In this document: positions 54,052-63,237 of the stretch, piece by piece | Position numbering within the stretch: position 1 is the first letter of the stretch | Layout of the letters: each line of letters begins with the position of its first letter | Source: an uncultured bacterium | Lineage (GTDB): Bacteria > Planctomycetota > Phycisphaerae > Phycisphaerales > UBA1924 | Length of the DNA: 64,000 bases | Direction: 5' to 3' | NCBI GenBank assembly: GCA_903834785.1 | Contig: CAILKP010000069.1 | Coordinates: 1-64,000, forward strand | Program-made: the position numbers and the translations under genes | The notes under the pieces: model-generated | Databases searched by the model: none | What the model saw: the letters and a program-made list of their open reading frames with translations, nothing else | Told to the model about the DNA's origin: nothing

Positions 54052-54504
54052 TCACGGCTTGACGACGTCGGCGTTGTCACCCTCGCCGCCCGGCGCACCG
54101 TCCGCACCGTACGAGACAATATCAAAGTCGGCGTTCTTCTTGCCCGGCATCACGATCATGAACGGCCTACCCCAGGGGTCCTTGATCTGATCGGCGTTCT
54201 TGAGATACGGGCCGTTCTGCTTCCACTTGGCCTCCTCCACGCCCGGCGGGCACCGCATCAGGAAGTCCTCGAGCTTGGTGCCCGATGGAATGCTGCCGCA
54301 GTCGGCCAGGAACAGTTCGACGGATGAAGCGATCGCCGCGGCATTGGTTTCCGCCGTCGACCGCTTGGCCTGACCGACGCGTCCGAGCAGACGCGGCGCG
54401 ATGACCGCCGCCAGCACGCCCAGAATCACAACGATCACGATGACTTCGATAATGGTAAAGCCGCGGCGGGTGTTGCTGCGGCGGCTGAGGTTCTTGTTGT
54501 TCAT
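54052..54504 (-). CDS. gspG: type II secretion major pseudopilin GspG
   Basis: 150 residues. TRRGFTIIEVIVIVVILGVLAAVIAPRLLG is the prepilin peptidase site and helix, followed by DPWGRPFMIVMPG and DFDIVSYGADGAPGGEG, the GspG calcium-binding loop. It forms the pseudopilus shaft that pushes substrates through GspD. A prepilin peptidase gene is not in the window. Confidence 0.92.
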   Translation of the reverse strand: MNNKNLSRRSNTRRGFTIIEVIVIVVILGVLAAVIAPRLLGRVGQAKRSTAETNAAAIASSVELFLADCGSIPSGTKLEDFLMRCPPGVEEAKWKQNGPYLKNADQIKDPWGRPFMIVMPGKKNADFDIVSYGADGAPGGEGDNADVVKP

Positions 54505-54584
54505 TGGCTTGAGTCCCTTCTGTTACTTGACTGAATCACGAATCATCCGGCATTGTCTACTGCCTGCTCCCCGCACCATCGGCG

Positions 54585-55958
54585 TCACATCCGCGACGCC
54601 GCATCCTGCATGTCCAGCAGCGGCAGCAGGATCGCGGCCACCACCACGCCAATCACACACGCCACCATCACCACCAGGATCGGCGGCAGAATCGTCGTGA
54701 GCACCTTCACCCGCGTCTCGGTCCGGTCCTCAAGCGAGGTGGCCGCCTGCGTCAGCAGGTCAGGCAGCTTGCCGGATCGCTCACCCAGCGAGACGATCTG
54801 AATCAGCAGCGGCGGGAAGATGCCAGTGGCTTCCAGCGGCTCGGCAATCGTCTTGCCGCCGGCAACCTCATCGCAGACTGATTCCACACCGCCGCGCAGG
54901 GCGGTGTTGGTCATCGTCTGGCCGGTCAGCCGCAGCGCCGTCAGCACCGGCAGGCCGCTCTTGACCAGCGTGCCCAGCGTGCGGGTGAACCGCGCCACCG
55001 CGGCATCACGAATGATCGGCCCGGCCAGCGGCGCACGCACCAGCATGTTGTCGATCCACAGCCGCGGGCCCGGCTGGGCGTGCAGGCGGCTGAACACCAG
55101 CGCCGCCAACGCACCAACCGTCATGATCGCCCACCAGTAGCTGCCCACAAAGTTCGCAAAGCCCTGCACCAGGATCGTCGGCAGCGGCAGCGGAATGTTC
55201 TGGCCCTTGAGCGGCTCGAGGATCTTGGGCACGATCACCGTTGTGATGATCGTCACCGCAATCGCCGCCAGCACCAGCAGAATCACCGGATACAGCGTGG
55301 CCGACATCACCGACCGCCGCAGCTTGAGGTCGCGCTCCAGCAGGTCCGCCGCCTGCGTCAGCACCTCGGCAAGCTTGCCAGAAACCTCGCCCGCCTTGGT
55401 CAGCGAGATGATCAGATCCGTAAACGGCTTGCCCCAGCTGGCAAACGCCTGATGCAGCGTCTTGCCGGATTCGACTTGCTCGATGAGGTGGTTGAGCATG
55501 ACCCGCTGCCGCGGCGTGCGCCCGCTCTTGGCCAGCGTGCGCAGCGCTGGCACAATCGGCAGGCCCGCCTGCACGGCCGTGGCCAGTTCACGGATGAAGC
55601 TGCCGGTCTCGGCGATCGACATGCTGCGGCGGGCAAACATCCCGCCGAACATGGCCGCTGATGCAACCTCCGAAGGGTCGAACTCAGCAGCCGTGATGTT
55701 GCCGCCAGACTTGCCCCGCGGCTTGCCGTTGGTCTTCTCCACCGTCGCCGTGCCGTTGGCAGATTCGTCCTGGTTGCCCGAGCCCGCGCCCCGCTTGCCC
55801 TTGGCCGCCCTCGGCTTCACCGCGACCGCTCCGTCCTCGACGGACCGCGGCGAGATCCCGCGTGAGACCAGGATCCGCACCGCAGCGGCACGATCCGGCG
55901 CATCAATCATCCCGGTCGGTGAGGAAGAACTCGAACTGGTGTAGCGGAAGGTGGGCAC
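54585..55958 (-). CDS. gspF: type II secretion inner-membrane protein GspF
   Basis: 457 residues. A Lys/Gly/Asn-rich spacer lies at about 45-95, after an N-terminal MPTFRYTSSSSSSPTG beta segment. Two T2SSF domains follow, each with the FIRELATAVQAGLPIVPAL / FTRTLGTLVKSGLPVLTALRL pattern, plus three membrane helices (AIAVTIITTVIV; WAIMTVGALAALVF; VVMVACVIGVVVAAILLPLL). GTG 55958 starts it. It follows gspE by 78 bp and is the polytopic platform protein. Confidence 0.93.
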   Translation of the reverse strand: MPTFRYTSSSSSSPTGMIDAPDRAAAVRILVSRGISPRSVEDGAVAVKPRAAKGKRGAGSGNQDESANGTATVEKTNGKPRGKSGGNITAAEFDPSEVASAAMFGGMFARRSMSIAETGSFIRELATAVQAGLPIVPALRTLAKSGRTPRQRVMLNHLIEQVESGKTLHQAFASWGKPFTDLIISLTKAGEVSGKLAEVLTQAADLLERDLKLRRSVMSATLYPVILLVLAAIAVTIITTVIVPKILEPLKGQNIPLPLPTILVQGFANFVGSYWWAIMTVGALAALVFSRLHAQPGPRLWIDNMLVRAPLAGPIIRDAAVARFTRTLGTLVKSGLPVLTALRLTGQTMTNTALRGGVESVCDEVAGGKTIAEPLEATGIFPPLLIQIVSLGERSGKLPDLLTQAATSLEDRTETRVKVLTTILPPILVVMVACVIGVVVAAILLPLLDMQDAASRM

Positions 55959-56036
55959 AGGTGGTCAGATCGTCAATCGGTTTGGTGTCAGCATCACAGC
56001 GAGCGTGCAGGTCGGGCAACAGTACCAGTCACGCGG

Positions 56037-57686
56037 TCATCCCCGCTTGCCCGGTTCCTCGGTGTCCTGCGTGGCCTGCAGCACCTCATCAACGGTGGTG
56101 AAGCCCTGCGACGCCTTGACCAGACCGTCATCGCGCATGGTCTTGTGGCTTGGCAGGGCCTGGGCCAGCAGCTCCGGCGGGCTGGAGTGCCCTTCGGTAA
56201 TCGCCCGCCGCATGTTCGTGGTCATCAGCAGCATCTCGTAGTAGCCGATGCGCCCGCGGAAGCCCGAGTTGTCGCACTTGTCGCAGCCCGCGCCCCTGTA
56301 GTGCTTCATCCCCGGGAACATCGGCCGCTCGGCATCAAGCAGGCGGTGCTGCAGCGCGTCAGGGATCGGCACCGGCGTGCGGCAGACCTGGCAGACTCGC
56401 CGGCCAAGCCGCTGCGCCAGGATGCCTTCCAGCACGCTGGCCAGCAGGAACGGCTCGATTTCCATGTCCAGCAAGCGACCCACGGCCGACGCCGCGTCGT
56501 TGGTGTGCAGCGTCGAGAAAATCAGGTGACCCGTCAACGCGGCACGCACGGCAATCTCCGCCGTCTCACCGTCGCGGATCTCACCGACCATCACCACATC
56601 AGGGTCCTGACGCAGAATGGCACGCAGCCCCGTGGCGAACATCAGCCCGCGGTCCGGGTTCACCGGGATCTGGTTCACGCCGCTGAGTTCGTACTCAACG
56701 GGGTCCTCGATCGTGATGATCTTCAGCGCCGGGTCGTACAACTTCGTCAGCGCCGCGTACAGCGTCGTCGTTTTGCCCGAGCCCGTCGGCCCCGTCACCA
56801 GCACCATGCCGTGCGGCAAGGCAATCAGCCGGTCCATGCTGTCGCGGTCTTCCTGCGACATGCCCAGGGCCTTGAGGTCCAGCTGGATGCTCTGCTTGTC
56901 GAGCAGACGCATCACAACACTCTCACCGTAAATCGTCGGGACCGTGCTCACACGGATATCAATCTTGCGGTTCTCAAACCGCAGGCCGATATGCCCGTCC
57001 TGCGGAACGTACCGCTCGGCAATGTCCATGCCCGACATGATCTTGATGCGGCTGGTAATCGCCGCCTGCAGCGCACGGGGCGGGCTGTTCTGCGGACGCA
57101 GCAACCCGTCAACCCGATACTTCACCGAGACATTCTTGTCGAACGGCTCGATGTGAATATCGCTCGCGCGGCACTTGACCGCTTCGAGGATGATCAGGTT
57201 CACCAGCGAGATGACCGACGGCTCCTCGGCCAGTCGGTGAACGTCCTTGACATCGAAGGCCTCCAGATTGGCCAGCAGGTCGTCTGTACTCTCCTCGCCG
57301 CCGCCGAGCTTCTCGGCCATCTGCTCGGCCGTCGCGCCGTACCCGCTGCGAAGCATGTCCTCAAAGACTTCCTGCACGCAGCCGACCGACACAACCGGCA
57401 ATCCGGAAATCACCGATATCTCATCACAGGCCGCACCGTCATCCGGTGCCAGCATCGCCACCTTCAGGCAGCCATCCTCAAATGCAAAGGGCACGCCGCG
57501 AAGCCGCGCCGCCGCCTCGGCGGTGATCAGCGCGGCCGCCGCCTGATCCAACTCCGGCTTAGCCGTCAGATACCCCGCCGGCGGGCCGCCAGCCGCACCG
57601 GTTGACGGCGAGCCAGCCGCACTCCGTAGCGAACGTGCGGCATCCGTCAGGGAAGTGGGCTGTGATCCTGGCGTGACTGTGGACAT
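56037..57686 (-). CDS. gspE: type II secretion ATPase GspE
   Basis: 549 residues. N-terminal MshEN-type domain (ALITAEAAARLRGVPFAFEDG). ATPase core: Walker A GPTGSGKTTTLYAAL near residue 300, Asp box ITIEDPVEYEL, Walker B DVVMVGEIRDGETAEIAV, His box LTGHLIFSTLHTNDAASAV, and the zinc-binding CxxC...CxxC (VCQVCRTP and GCDKCDNSG). It powers pseudopilus assembly. It is the first gene of the eleven-gene operon, so the promoter is expected upstream of 57686. Confidence 0.95.
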   Translation of the reverse strand: MSTVTPGSQPTSLTDAARSLRSAAGSPSTGAAGGPPAGYLTAKPELDQAAAALITAEAAARLRGVPFAFEDGCLKVAMLAPDDGAACDEISVISGLPVVSVGCVQEVFEDMLRSGYGATAEQMAEKLGGGEESTDDLLANLEAFDVKDVHRLAEEPSVISLVNLIILEAVKCRASDIHIEPFDKNVSVKYRVDGLLRPQNSPPRALQAAITSRIKIMSGMDIAERYVPQDGHIGLRFENRKIDIRVSTVPTIYGESVVMRLLDKQSIQLDLKALGMSQEDRDSMDRLIALPHGMVLVTGPTGSGKTTTLYAALTKLYDPALKIITIEDPVEYELSGVNQIPVNPDRGLMFATGLRAILRQDPDVVMVGEIRDGETAEIAVRAALTGHLIFSTLHTNDAASAVGRLLDMEIEPFLLASVLEGILAQRLGRRVCQVCRTPVPIPDALQHRLLDAERPMFPGMKHYRGAGCDKCDNSGFRGRIGYYEMLLMTTNMRRAITEGHSSPPELLAQALPSHKTMRDDGLVKASQGFTTVDEVLQATQDTEEPGKRG

Positions 57687-57830
57687 GTGCTCCTTCTACC
57701 ACTTGGCTCAACGTCGGTGGCATCCACCTATTGCCATTCACGCATATGCGATTCCACCGCGTCAGCGGCACCCCTGACCAACAACCCATCTCGAGATGGC
57801 CCTCCAAGTCCGGCACGTCAGTTTCTGCGA

Positions 57831-57869
57831 AAAAGCCCCCGCGGCGCAACGCATCGAGGGGGCCTTTGA
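57831..57869 (-). terminator. possible terminator after the SOUL gene
   Basis: On the minus strand AAAGGCCCCC pairs imperfectly with GGGGGCTTTTT across a 17-base loop, and the T-run is part of the 3' arm. Confidence 0.55.
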
Positions 57870-57927
57870 GGAGAGAGACATCACTGCAGCTCGCCCGGGG
57901 GCAAGCGGCCAAAGCACCCCCAGTTCC

Positions 57928-58842
57928 TTACTTCTTCTCTGCCGGTTGGGCAGGGGTCGTCTTGCCGTCCGTCTTGGCCTCCGCTGCTGGGGCGGCGGGG
58001 GTAGGGGCTGCTGGGGTCTTCGCCGCCGCATCCTTCCTCCGGACCGGCAGTTGCAGCTCGCTCCAGGGGAGCTCGCCGGGCCCGGTGTAACCGAACGACC
58101 GCAGTTCGCCAGCCTGCTCCCACTGCGGCTGGGAGGCCAGCCACTTGCGAAGTGCCGCTTCCTCATCGACCACCGTGTCAGGACCGGCAACAATCCCGTT
58201 ATCGATGCCGATGGCAACCACCGTGGTCTCGGCCGTGTCGACGATGGTCACCTTGCCGTCGGTGCCCGTCGGCCCAAGGTCCTTCGTGCGGTAGAGGAAA
58301 CTGACCTTCCACACCGGGGCCTGCTCAGCCGCGTCCTTCTTCTCTGCCTTGTCCGACTTGTCGGTCTTCGTCGGGGCAGGGAAGTCCATCTCGACGGGGC
58401 TGGTCATCGGGATCTTACGACCGGTAATGTGGTTGTACAGGGGCCGGAACGACTGGAACATCGCCGCCATCGGCTCACCAGCGACCGTGTACTCCGCCCG
58501 GCGCACACTGGGGTACGTCTTGAGCTCGATCGCCCCCGGCGCGGTCGGGGCGGGGTAGCCATCGGGCAGCGGGGCGGTGATCCGCAGTCTGGTGCCGGGC
58601 AGGGTGTAACCACCCTCCTTGGTCCGCTCCGGCTGCAACTTCGCATCGCCTGAGATTCGCACCGCCGCACCCGGCTTGGGTGCCTCAGTGGCGGCTGCCA
58701 TCGCCGGGGCTTGCCCTGGGTTCGCAGCCGCCGGTGCAACTGGGACCGCCGGCGCAACCGGGGCCGGGGCCGCCGACGGATCTGCCGCCAAGACAGGAAC
58801 GGCGACAGTCAAAATCACGAGAGAAACAGCATACATGTTCAT
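57928..58842 (-). CDS. secreted SOUL heme-binding family protein
   Basis: 304 residues. Signal peptide MNMYAVSLVILTVAVPVLA, then a Pro/Ala-rich linker to about residue 60. The SOUL domain (about 90-275) has AEYTVAGEPMAAMFQSFRPLYNHITGRKIPMTSPVEMDF, the family hallmark (KI-x-MT-x-PV), SFLYRTKDLG and the final FGYTGPGELPWSELQLPV. A Lys/Ala/Pro tail ends it. SOUL proteins bind heme or tetrapyrroles, though a binding His is not obvious here. It is a monocistronic gene between the T2SS operon and the helical paralogs. Confidence 0.82.
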   Translation of the reverse strand: MNMYAVSLVILTVAVPVLAADPSAAPAPVAPAVPVAPAAANPGQAPAMAAATEAPKPGAAVRISGDAKLQPERTKEGGYTLPGTRLRITAPLPDGYPAPTAPGAIELKTYPSVRRAEYTVAGEPMAAMFQSFRPLYNHITGRKIPMTSPVEMDFPAPTKTDKSDKAEKKDAAEQAPVWKVSFLYRTKDLGPTGTDGKVTIVDTAETTVVAIGIDNGIVAGPDTVVDEEAALRKWLASQPQWEQAGELRSFGYTGPGELPWSELQLPVRRKDAAAKTPAAPTPAAPAAEAKTDGKTTPAQPAEKK

Positions 58843-58990
58843 TCTTGGAACCTCTATAAAGTGCTAAGACCCCAACTGTCCCCGGTCTTCGGCAGCCAAG
58901 CGGAAATTGGATGCGTCACCCTGCTCGGCACATCTCACGCCGCGACAACCAGACGTGTTGCCAAACCAAGTGCCCGACGGGCCAAAAGAA

Positions 58991-59034
58991 CCAGCGGGCC
59001 GCACGAAGCTTCTTGGCATCGTGCGGCCCGCTGG
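58991..59034 (-). terminator. terminator after the first helical paralog gene
   Basis: A perfect 16-bp stem (ccagcgggccgcacga / tcgtgcggcccgctgg) with a 12-base loop. On the minus strand it is followed by TTCTTTTGG. Confidence 0.88.
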
Positions 59035-59107
59035 CAGGGAGAGAGTCGTCCGTTCAGCCGCAACCCGCGGCATCACTCATTGCGGGGCGTCAAGTCACCT
59101 GGCCCCG

Positions 59108-60868
59108 TCACCTGGTCCCAGGCTGCGTGATCACCCGCCGACGGACCGTACCGCCTTCGGGCGTCGTGCCTGTGGTGGTCGTGGTGTTCGCCCCCGCCGC
59201 GGCAGGGGCAACAGGTCCGCCGAACATCATGCCGCCGCCCGCTCGCTTGGGCAGTTTGGCCTTCTGCTCGTCGCTGAGAAGGTCGCGCACCTGCTTGACC
59301 AGTGCGCCCTCGGCCGTCGCGATGTCCTGCTGCGCCGTCATCGCGGTCAGATGCTCGACTGCCGCGTAGTTGATACCGCGTGTATCAAACCCGTCGGCCA
59401 TGATCTCCTGTTGCTTGATCGCATCCTCGACTGCACGCTGACGCAGGGCCGGAAGCTTGCCGCGGAGCGATTCAAGCCCCTGCGTGACAGAAGCCCGCTG
59501 CTCGTCGGTCAGGTCGTTCATCGCCAGGGCCGCCTCGGCCACGCGCTCGCCGTGCGTGGGCCGGTAGATGCCCGGGTACATCGCCCGCCGCACCGACTGA
59601 TCCCACTCGGCCTGCTGCTCGGCCGGCCACTGCTGGCCGATGATGCCCGCAAACCGCTGGTTCGCCCCGCGGATCCGCGCTGTGATCACACCCGCTTCCT
59701 TGTACATCTTGCCCATCCGGCCAAAGTCGGGCATCGCCGCACCCTCCTTGCCGGCACCCGCTGCCGCCGCCTGCTCCTTGTCCGCCTTGTCGTCACGCTC
59801 GTTCAGCTCCAGCAGGGCCTTGGCGTCGGCATCAATCGCCCCCTCGTACTCGAGCAGGGCCTGTTCAACCAGCTCGGGCAGCTTGACGCGCGTCGAGTTC
59901 CGCGACGAGTTTGAAGTGTTCGTCGTCGTGACCACCGCCGGCGGGTTGCTGATGCTCGTCGTGGTCTTGCCTCCGCTGGAGGTCTGGCTCATCGAGCTGT
60001 TCTGGCTGCTCGTCTGCGAGCTGCTCGACTTCTCGCTTGAGCTGTTGCTCTGCCGGTCGCTCGATGAACTCGAATCCGACTGCCGATCCGCCACACCCAC
60101 CCGCCGCGCCGCGGCAGGGTCGAACTTCCGCACATGCTCCTCAGCCAGCGTCCGCAAGTTGGCACGCACGCCGGGGGCCGACATGGCAAATCCGCCGCTG
60201 ACCGCCTTGTCCCGCCGCCGCTGCTGCTCGACCGCGGACCAGCGAGCCAGTTGCTCCTTGGTCGCCAGCGACTTGAGATCGTCCAGCACACCCTGCTCCT
60301 GGGCCTGACGCTCCTTGGCAAGTGCAGTCGCACGCTCCGCCATCGCGTCATCGCCGCCGGCAATGATCTGGATCGGCTCGCCCTGCTCGTGGTTCTCCAT
60401 CGCCGACCGGATCGCCTTCTGCAGCCCTTCTCGCATCGCCGTCTGCATTTCCTGGGCCTTCTGGCGGTAGTTGTCCATCCGCTGGCGGAAGACCGTCCGC
60501 GCCGCCTCCGCCTGCTCGGGCGTGAAATCCAGCGCGCCCATGTAGTTCTCAAACTGCTTGGTGCTCACCGGCGGGTTGGTCGCCCCGTCGAGCGGATTGC
60601 CCTCCTCATCGCCATCGCCAAAGGACACTTCGCCCATCACGATCTCACCAAGACCCAGTGCCGGACCACCCTCGGCCATCATCCCCGGCAGCGGCAGCCC
60701 GCCCGGTGCGTTGCCCGTCGTCTGGACCTGAATCACGATCTGCCCCTGAGCCGTTGCCGCCCCGATACCCGGCAGCATGCCCAGCCCGCACAGGCACAAC
60801 CCCGCCGCCGCAAGCAGCCGGCGTGATGACAAACCGACCCGGGACGACTCTGAAACACCCGTTTGCAT
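59108..60868 (-). CDS. secreted helical protein of an LTxxQ-like family, paralog 1
   Basis: 586 residues. Signal peptide (RLLAAAGLCLCGLGMLPGIGAATAQ). The body is helical and Gln/Glu/Arg-rich: ALDFTPEQAEAARTVFRQRM, LDDLKSLATKEQLARW, then a Ser/Asn/Thr-rich disordered tract (about 275-345), YPGIYRPTHGERVAEAA and VRDLLSDEQKAKLPKRAGG. The TPEQ/DEQ turns resemble LTxxQ motifs of Spy/CpxP-type periplasmic chaperones, but the protein is much longer. Two related genes lie upstream (61593 and 63238). Function unknown. Confidence 0.72.
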   Translation of the reverse strand: MQTGVSESSRVGLSSRRLLAAAGLCLCGLGMLPGIGAATAQGQIVIQVQTTGNAPGGLPLPGMMAEGGPALGLGEIVMGEVSFGDGDEEGNPLDGATNPPVSTKQFENYMGALDFTPEQAEAARTVFRQRMDNYRQKAQEMQTAMREGLQKAIRSAMENHEQGEPIQIIAGGDDAMAERATALAKERQAQEQGVLDDLKSLATKEQLARWSAVEQQRRRDKAVSGGFAMSAPGVRANLRTLAEEHVRKFDPAAARRVGVADRQSDSSSSSDRQSNSSSEKSSSSQTSSQNSSMSQTSSGGKTTTSISNPPAVVTTTNTSNSSRNSTRVKLPELVEQALLEYEGAIDADAKALLELNERDDKADKEQAAAAGAGKEGAAMPDFGRMGKMYKEAGVITARIRGANQRFAGIIGQQWPAEQQAEWDQSVRRAMYPGIYRPTHGERVAEAALAMNDLTDEQRASVTQGLESLRGKLPALRQRAVEDAIKQQEIMADGFDTRGINYAAVEHLTAMTAQQDIATAEGALVKQVRDLLSDEQKAKLPKRAGGGMMFGGPVAPAAAGANTTTTTGTTPEGGTVRRRVITQPGTR

Positions 60869-61069
60869 GCGATTCTCCGAACAGTGCGTGACCAACCCGC
60901 GATCAGGCGGCAACCGCCGCCATGACCCCGGGATGCGCGCTGGCCCCCCGTCCGTCATCACCGGGTTTGAAACTGGTCGGATCCTACCCCAACCGGGCCC
61001 CCGCCGGCCTCCGCAGCCCCGCCCACCCCCCCTACCACACGGGTTATCACCTCCGCCCGGAGCACCCCC

Positions 61070-61588
61070 ATGCACAGCCACGCCCGCTGCCTTCGCACAC
61101 TCCTCCGCTTCAACGCCGACATGCTCGGCAAAATGGCCCCCGACCTGACCGAGGATCTGCTCGACGCCCCGATGGTCACCAGTGGCAACACGCCCCGGTG
61201 GGTGCTGGCCCATCTGGCCGTCGGCCTGGACTTTGCCCTGCTGGCGATCGGCAAACCCACCCAACTGCCCCGCCCGTGGCTGCTGCTCTACGGCCCCGGC
61301 TCCACCGGCGACATGTCAGAACCCCGCCCCAGCCGCGAGGAACTCCTCGCCGCCATCGCCCGCGGCGTCGAAGCGGTCGATGCCGCCCTGGCCGAACTGG
61401 AAACCCCCACCCCCGCTGCGGCCGAACGCCTCGCCCGTCCGCACGCCGCCAAACTGCTCATGGGCACCCCGCTGACGACCATCGGCGACACCGTCGCTCA
61501 CCTGGTCACCACCCACTTTGCCATGCACATCGGCCAGCTCTCACTGGTCCGCCGCCAGGCGGGGCTCAAGCCCATTCTGGCGCCGTAA
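61070..61588 (+). CDS. DinB-like family protein
   Basis: 172 residues forming a DinB/YfiT-type four-helix bundle: LLRFNADMLGKMAPDLTEDLL, a first metal His in WVLAHLAVGLDF and the C-terminal pair HFAMHIGQLSLVRR. Such proteins bind metal and some act as thiol transferases (for example with bacillithiol or mycothiol). The exact role is unknown. It is the only plus-strand gene in this end of the window and meets the next gene tail to tail with 4 bp between stops. Confidence 0.82.
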   Translation: MHSHARCLRTLLRFNADMLGKMAPDLTEDLLDAPMVTSGNTPRWVLAHLAVGLDFALLAIGKPTQLPRPWLLLYGPGSTGDMSEPRPSREELLAAIARGVEAVDAALAELETPTPAAAERLARPHAAKLLMGTPLTTIGDTVAHLVTTHFAMHIGQLSLVRRQAGLKPILAP

Positions 61589-61592
61589 CCGA

Positions 61593-63029
61593 TCACTTCT
61601 TCTCATCATCCTTCCAGAACTGCATCTCCTTGGGCACACCCGCCGCCGGGCGCTTGGGCAGGCGCTTGCGCTGCTCCTCGCTGAGTGCGGCGCGCACGGC
61701 CTTGAGCGCCTCGGTGTCCGCGGTCTTCATGTCCTGCCGTGCTCCAGCCTGGCCGGGCATCATGGTCGCCGCGAAGGCCTCCGGCCCGCCGCCTTCCTTC
61801 AACGCCTTGTTCTGCTTTTCCTGCTGCTCAACCAGCTCCGTTACAGCCTTGGGCCGCAGCAACGCCAGTGAAGCGTTGTGTCTTTCGCTCAGTGCCGTCA
61901 GCGTCGTCCGCTGCTCGTCGGCCAGGTCCTCAAACTTCAGTGCCGCGGCAAGCACCCGCTGGCCGTGCGTCGGCCGGAAGATCTTCGGGTACGACGCCGT
62001 TCCGAACGCCTCGTTCCAGGCGGCCTGTGCCCCCTCGGGCAGGGCCAGCATGATCTCCCGCGACACCCGCTCGTGGGCCTGCCGCACGCGCTGGGCAATC
62101 TCGCCCGCCTCGCCCATCGCCTTAAAAATCGCCCCCATGTCCGGCATCTGGCCGTCCTTGCTGCGGCCCATCACCTGCATTTTCTCGTCGATGGCCAGCA
62201 CCGCCCCGGCGTCGGAATCCAGCGCAAGCTCGTAGTTGCCCAGCGACTCGCTGACCGCGGTTGTCGCCGCCGTCGGCAGCGCGGCATCACCCTTGCGGGC
62301 GGCCGCGAACTTCTCAAACTCCGCCCGAACATCAACCCGGTAGCCCGGGCTCATCATCATCGTCTGGCTTCGCAGCGCCTTGTCGATGCGCCGGGCCCGC
62401 TCCACCTTCGGCCACAGGCCCTGCTGCTCGGGGGTCAGCAGCGCCTTGAGGTCCTCAAGCACGCCAACTTCCATCTTCTTCTGCTCGGCCTGCAGTTCAA
62501 GGCCCACCTTCTCCATCCGCTCCTGCGCTCCCTTGTTCGGCTCCGGTGCCCCGCCCTCACGGATGGCCGACATCATCTCCTTCATCGCCTTGCTCATCTC
62601 CTCCCGCACCGCCTTCGCCCGATCCTGGTAGTTCTCCATCCGCTGCTTGAAGATCACCTTCGCCGCATCCCGCTGCTCGGGGGTGAAGTTCAGCAAAGTG
62701 CTGTACTTGCCCACATCCTGATCGGTCATCGGTGAGGCCGTCGCCGCACCGAACAGCCCGCCGTCGCCACCGGGCAGATCACCAAAATCAAAGGGCATGT
62801 TGTCAAAGGCGTCCTCCATCGCCGCTTCCATCGCCGCCTGCGTCGCCGGGTCGCTCATGTCCGGCTGCCCAACCGCGTTGATCGCGACCTGCGCCTGACT
62901 GCTGCGGGCAAGCCCCGCCACGCCGACCAGCACCGAAGCCGTCACCGCCAGCCCGCCCGCCAGTGCACGAAGGCGAATCCGGCACACCGGACGGGCAGCA
63001 GCACAGACGCGAGTCAGCAGATGGCGCAT
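61593..63029 (-). CDS. secreted helical protein of an LTxxQ-like family, paralog 2
   Basis: 478 residues. Signal peptide (LRALAGGLAVTASVLVGVAGLARSSQA). Shares with paralog 1: LLNFTPEQRDAAKVIFKQRMENY, LEDLKALLTPEQQGLWPKVER, YPKIFRPTHGQRVLAAALKF and VRAALSEEQRKRLPKRPAAG. The arrangement of FTPEQ, LTPEQ, SYP-IYR-T and C-terminal LPKR motifs defines a family I do not recognise. Likely periplasmic. A long upstream antiparallel gene-free stretch separates it from paralog 3. Confidence 0.72.
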   Translation of the reverse strand: MRHLLTRVCAAARPVCRIRLRALAGGLAVTASVLVGVAGLARSSQAQVAINAVGQPDMSDPATQAAMEAAMEDAFDNMPFDFGDLPGGDGGLFGAATASPMTDQDVGKYSTLLNFTPEQRDAAKVIFKQRMENYQDRAKAVREEMSKAMKEMMSAIREGGAPEPNKGAQERMEKVGLELQAEQKKMEVGVLEDLKALLTPEQQGLWPKVERARRIDKALRSQTMMMSPGYRVDVRAEFEKFAAARKGDAALPTAATTAVSESLGNYELALDSDAGAVLAIDEKMQVMGRSKDGQMPDMGAIFKAMGEAGEIAQRVRQAHERVSREIMLALPEGAQAAWNEAFGTASYPKIFRPTHGQRVLAAALKFEDLADEQRTTLTALSERHNASLALLRPKAVTELVEQQEKQNKALKEGGGPEAFAATMMPGQAGARQDMKTADTEALKAVRAALSEEQRKRLPKRPAAGVPKEMQFWKDDEKK

Positions 63030-63162
63030 AGTTCAGATCTCCAGATTGCTCAGGCCGAAGCCCTCGATACCCGAGTCCTTGGGAGTCCGGCCCCCGGGCT
63101 TTCGCCGCCAGCACATCGGTCGCGATCGATCTGTAACCCCGCCGGAACTCCCCAAAAGAGAA

Positions 63163-63186
63163 GCGACCCGGCTTGCACCGGGTCGC
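63163..63186 (-). terminator. terminator after helical paralog 3
   Basis: A 9-bp stem (gcgacccgg / ccgggtcgc) with loop cttgca. On the minus strand it is followed by TTCTCTTTTGG, about 50 bases past the stop. Confidence 0.75.
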
Positions 63187-63237
63187 CTCATGGGCTAACA
63201 AATCAAATTCCGCCCCCCCGTCACCAACACTTATCCC

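Noticed and set aside
59980-60110. Ser-codon-rich repeat in helical paralog 1, considered as a DNA repeat or CRISPR-like element
   Set aside because: The repetition is at the amino-acid level (Ser/Asn/Thr) inside an intact reading frame with no regular spacing.
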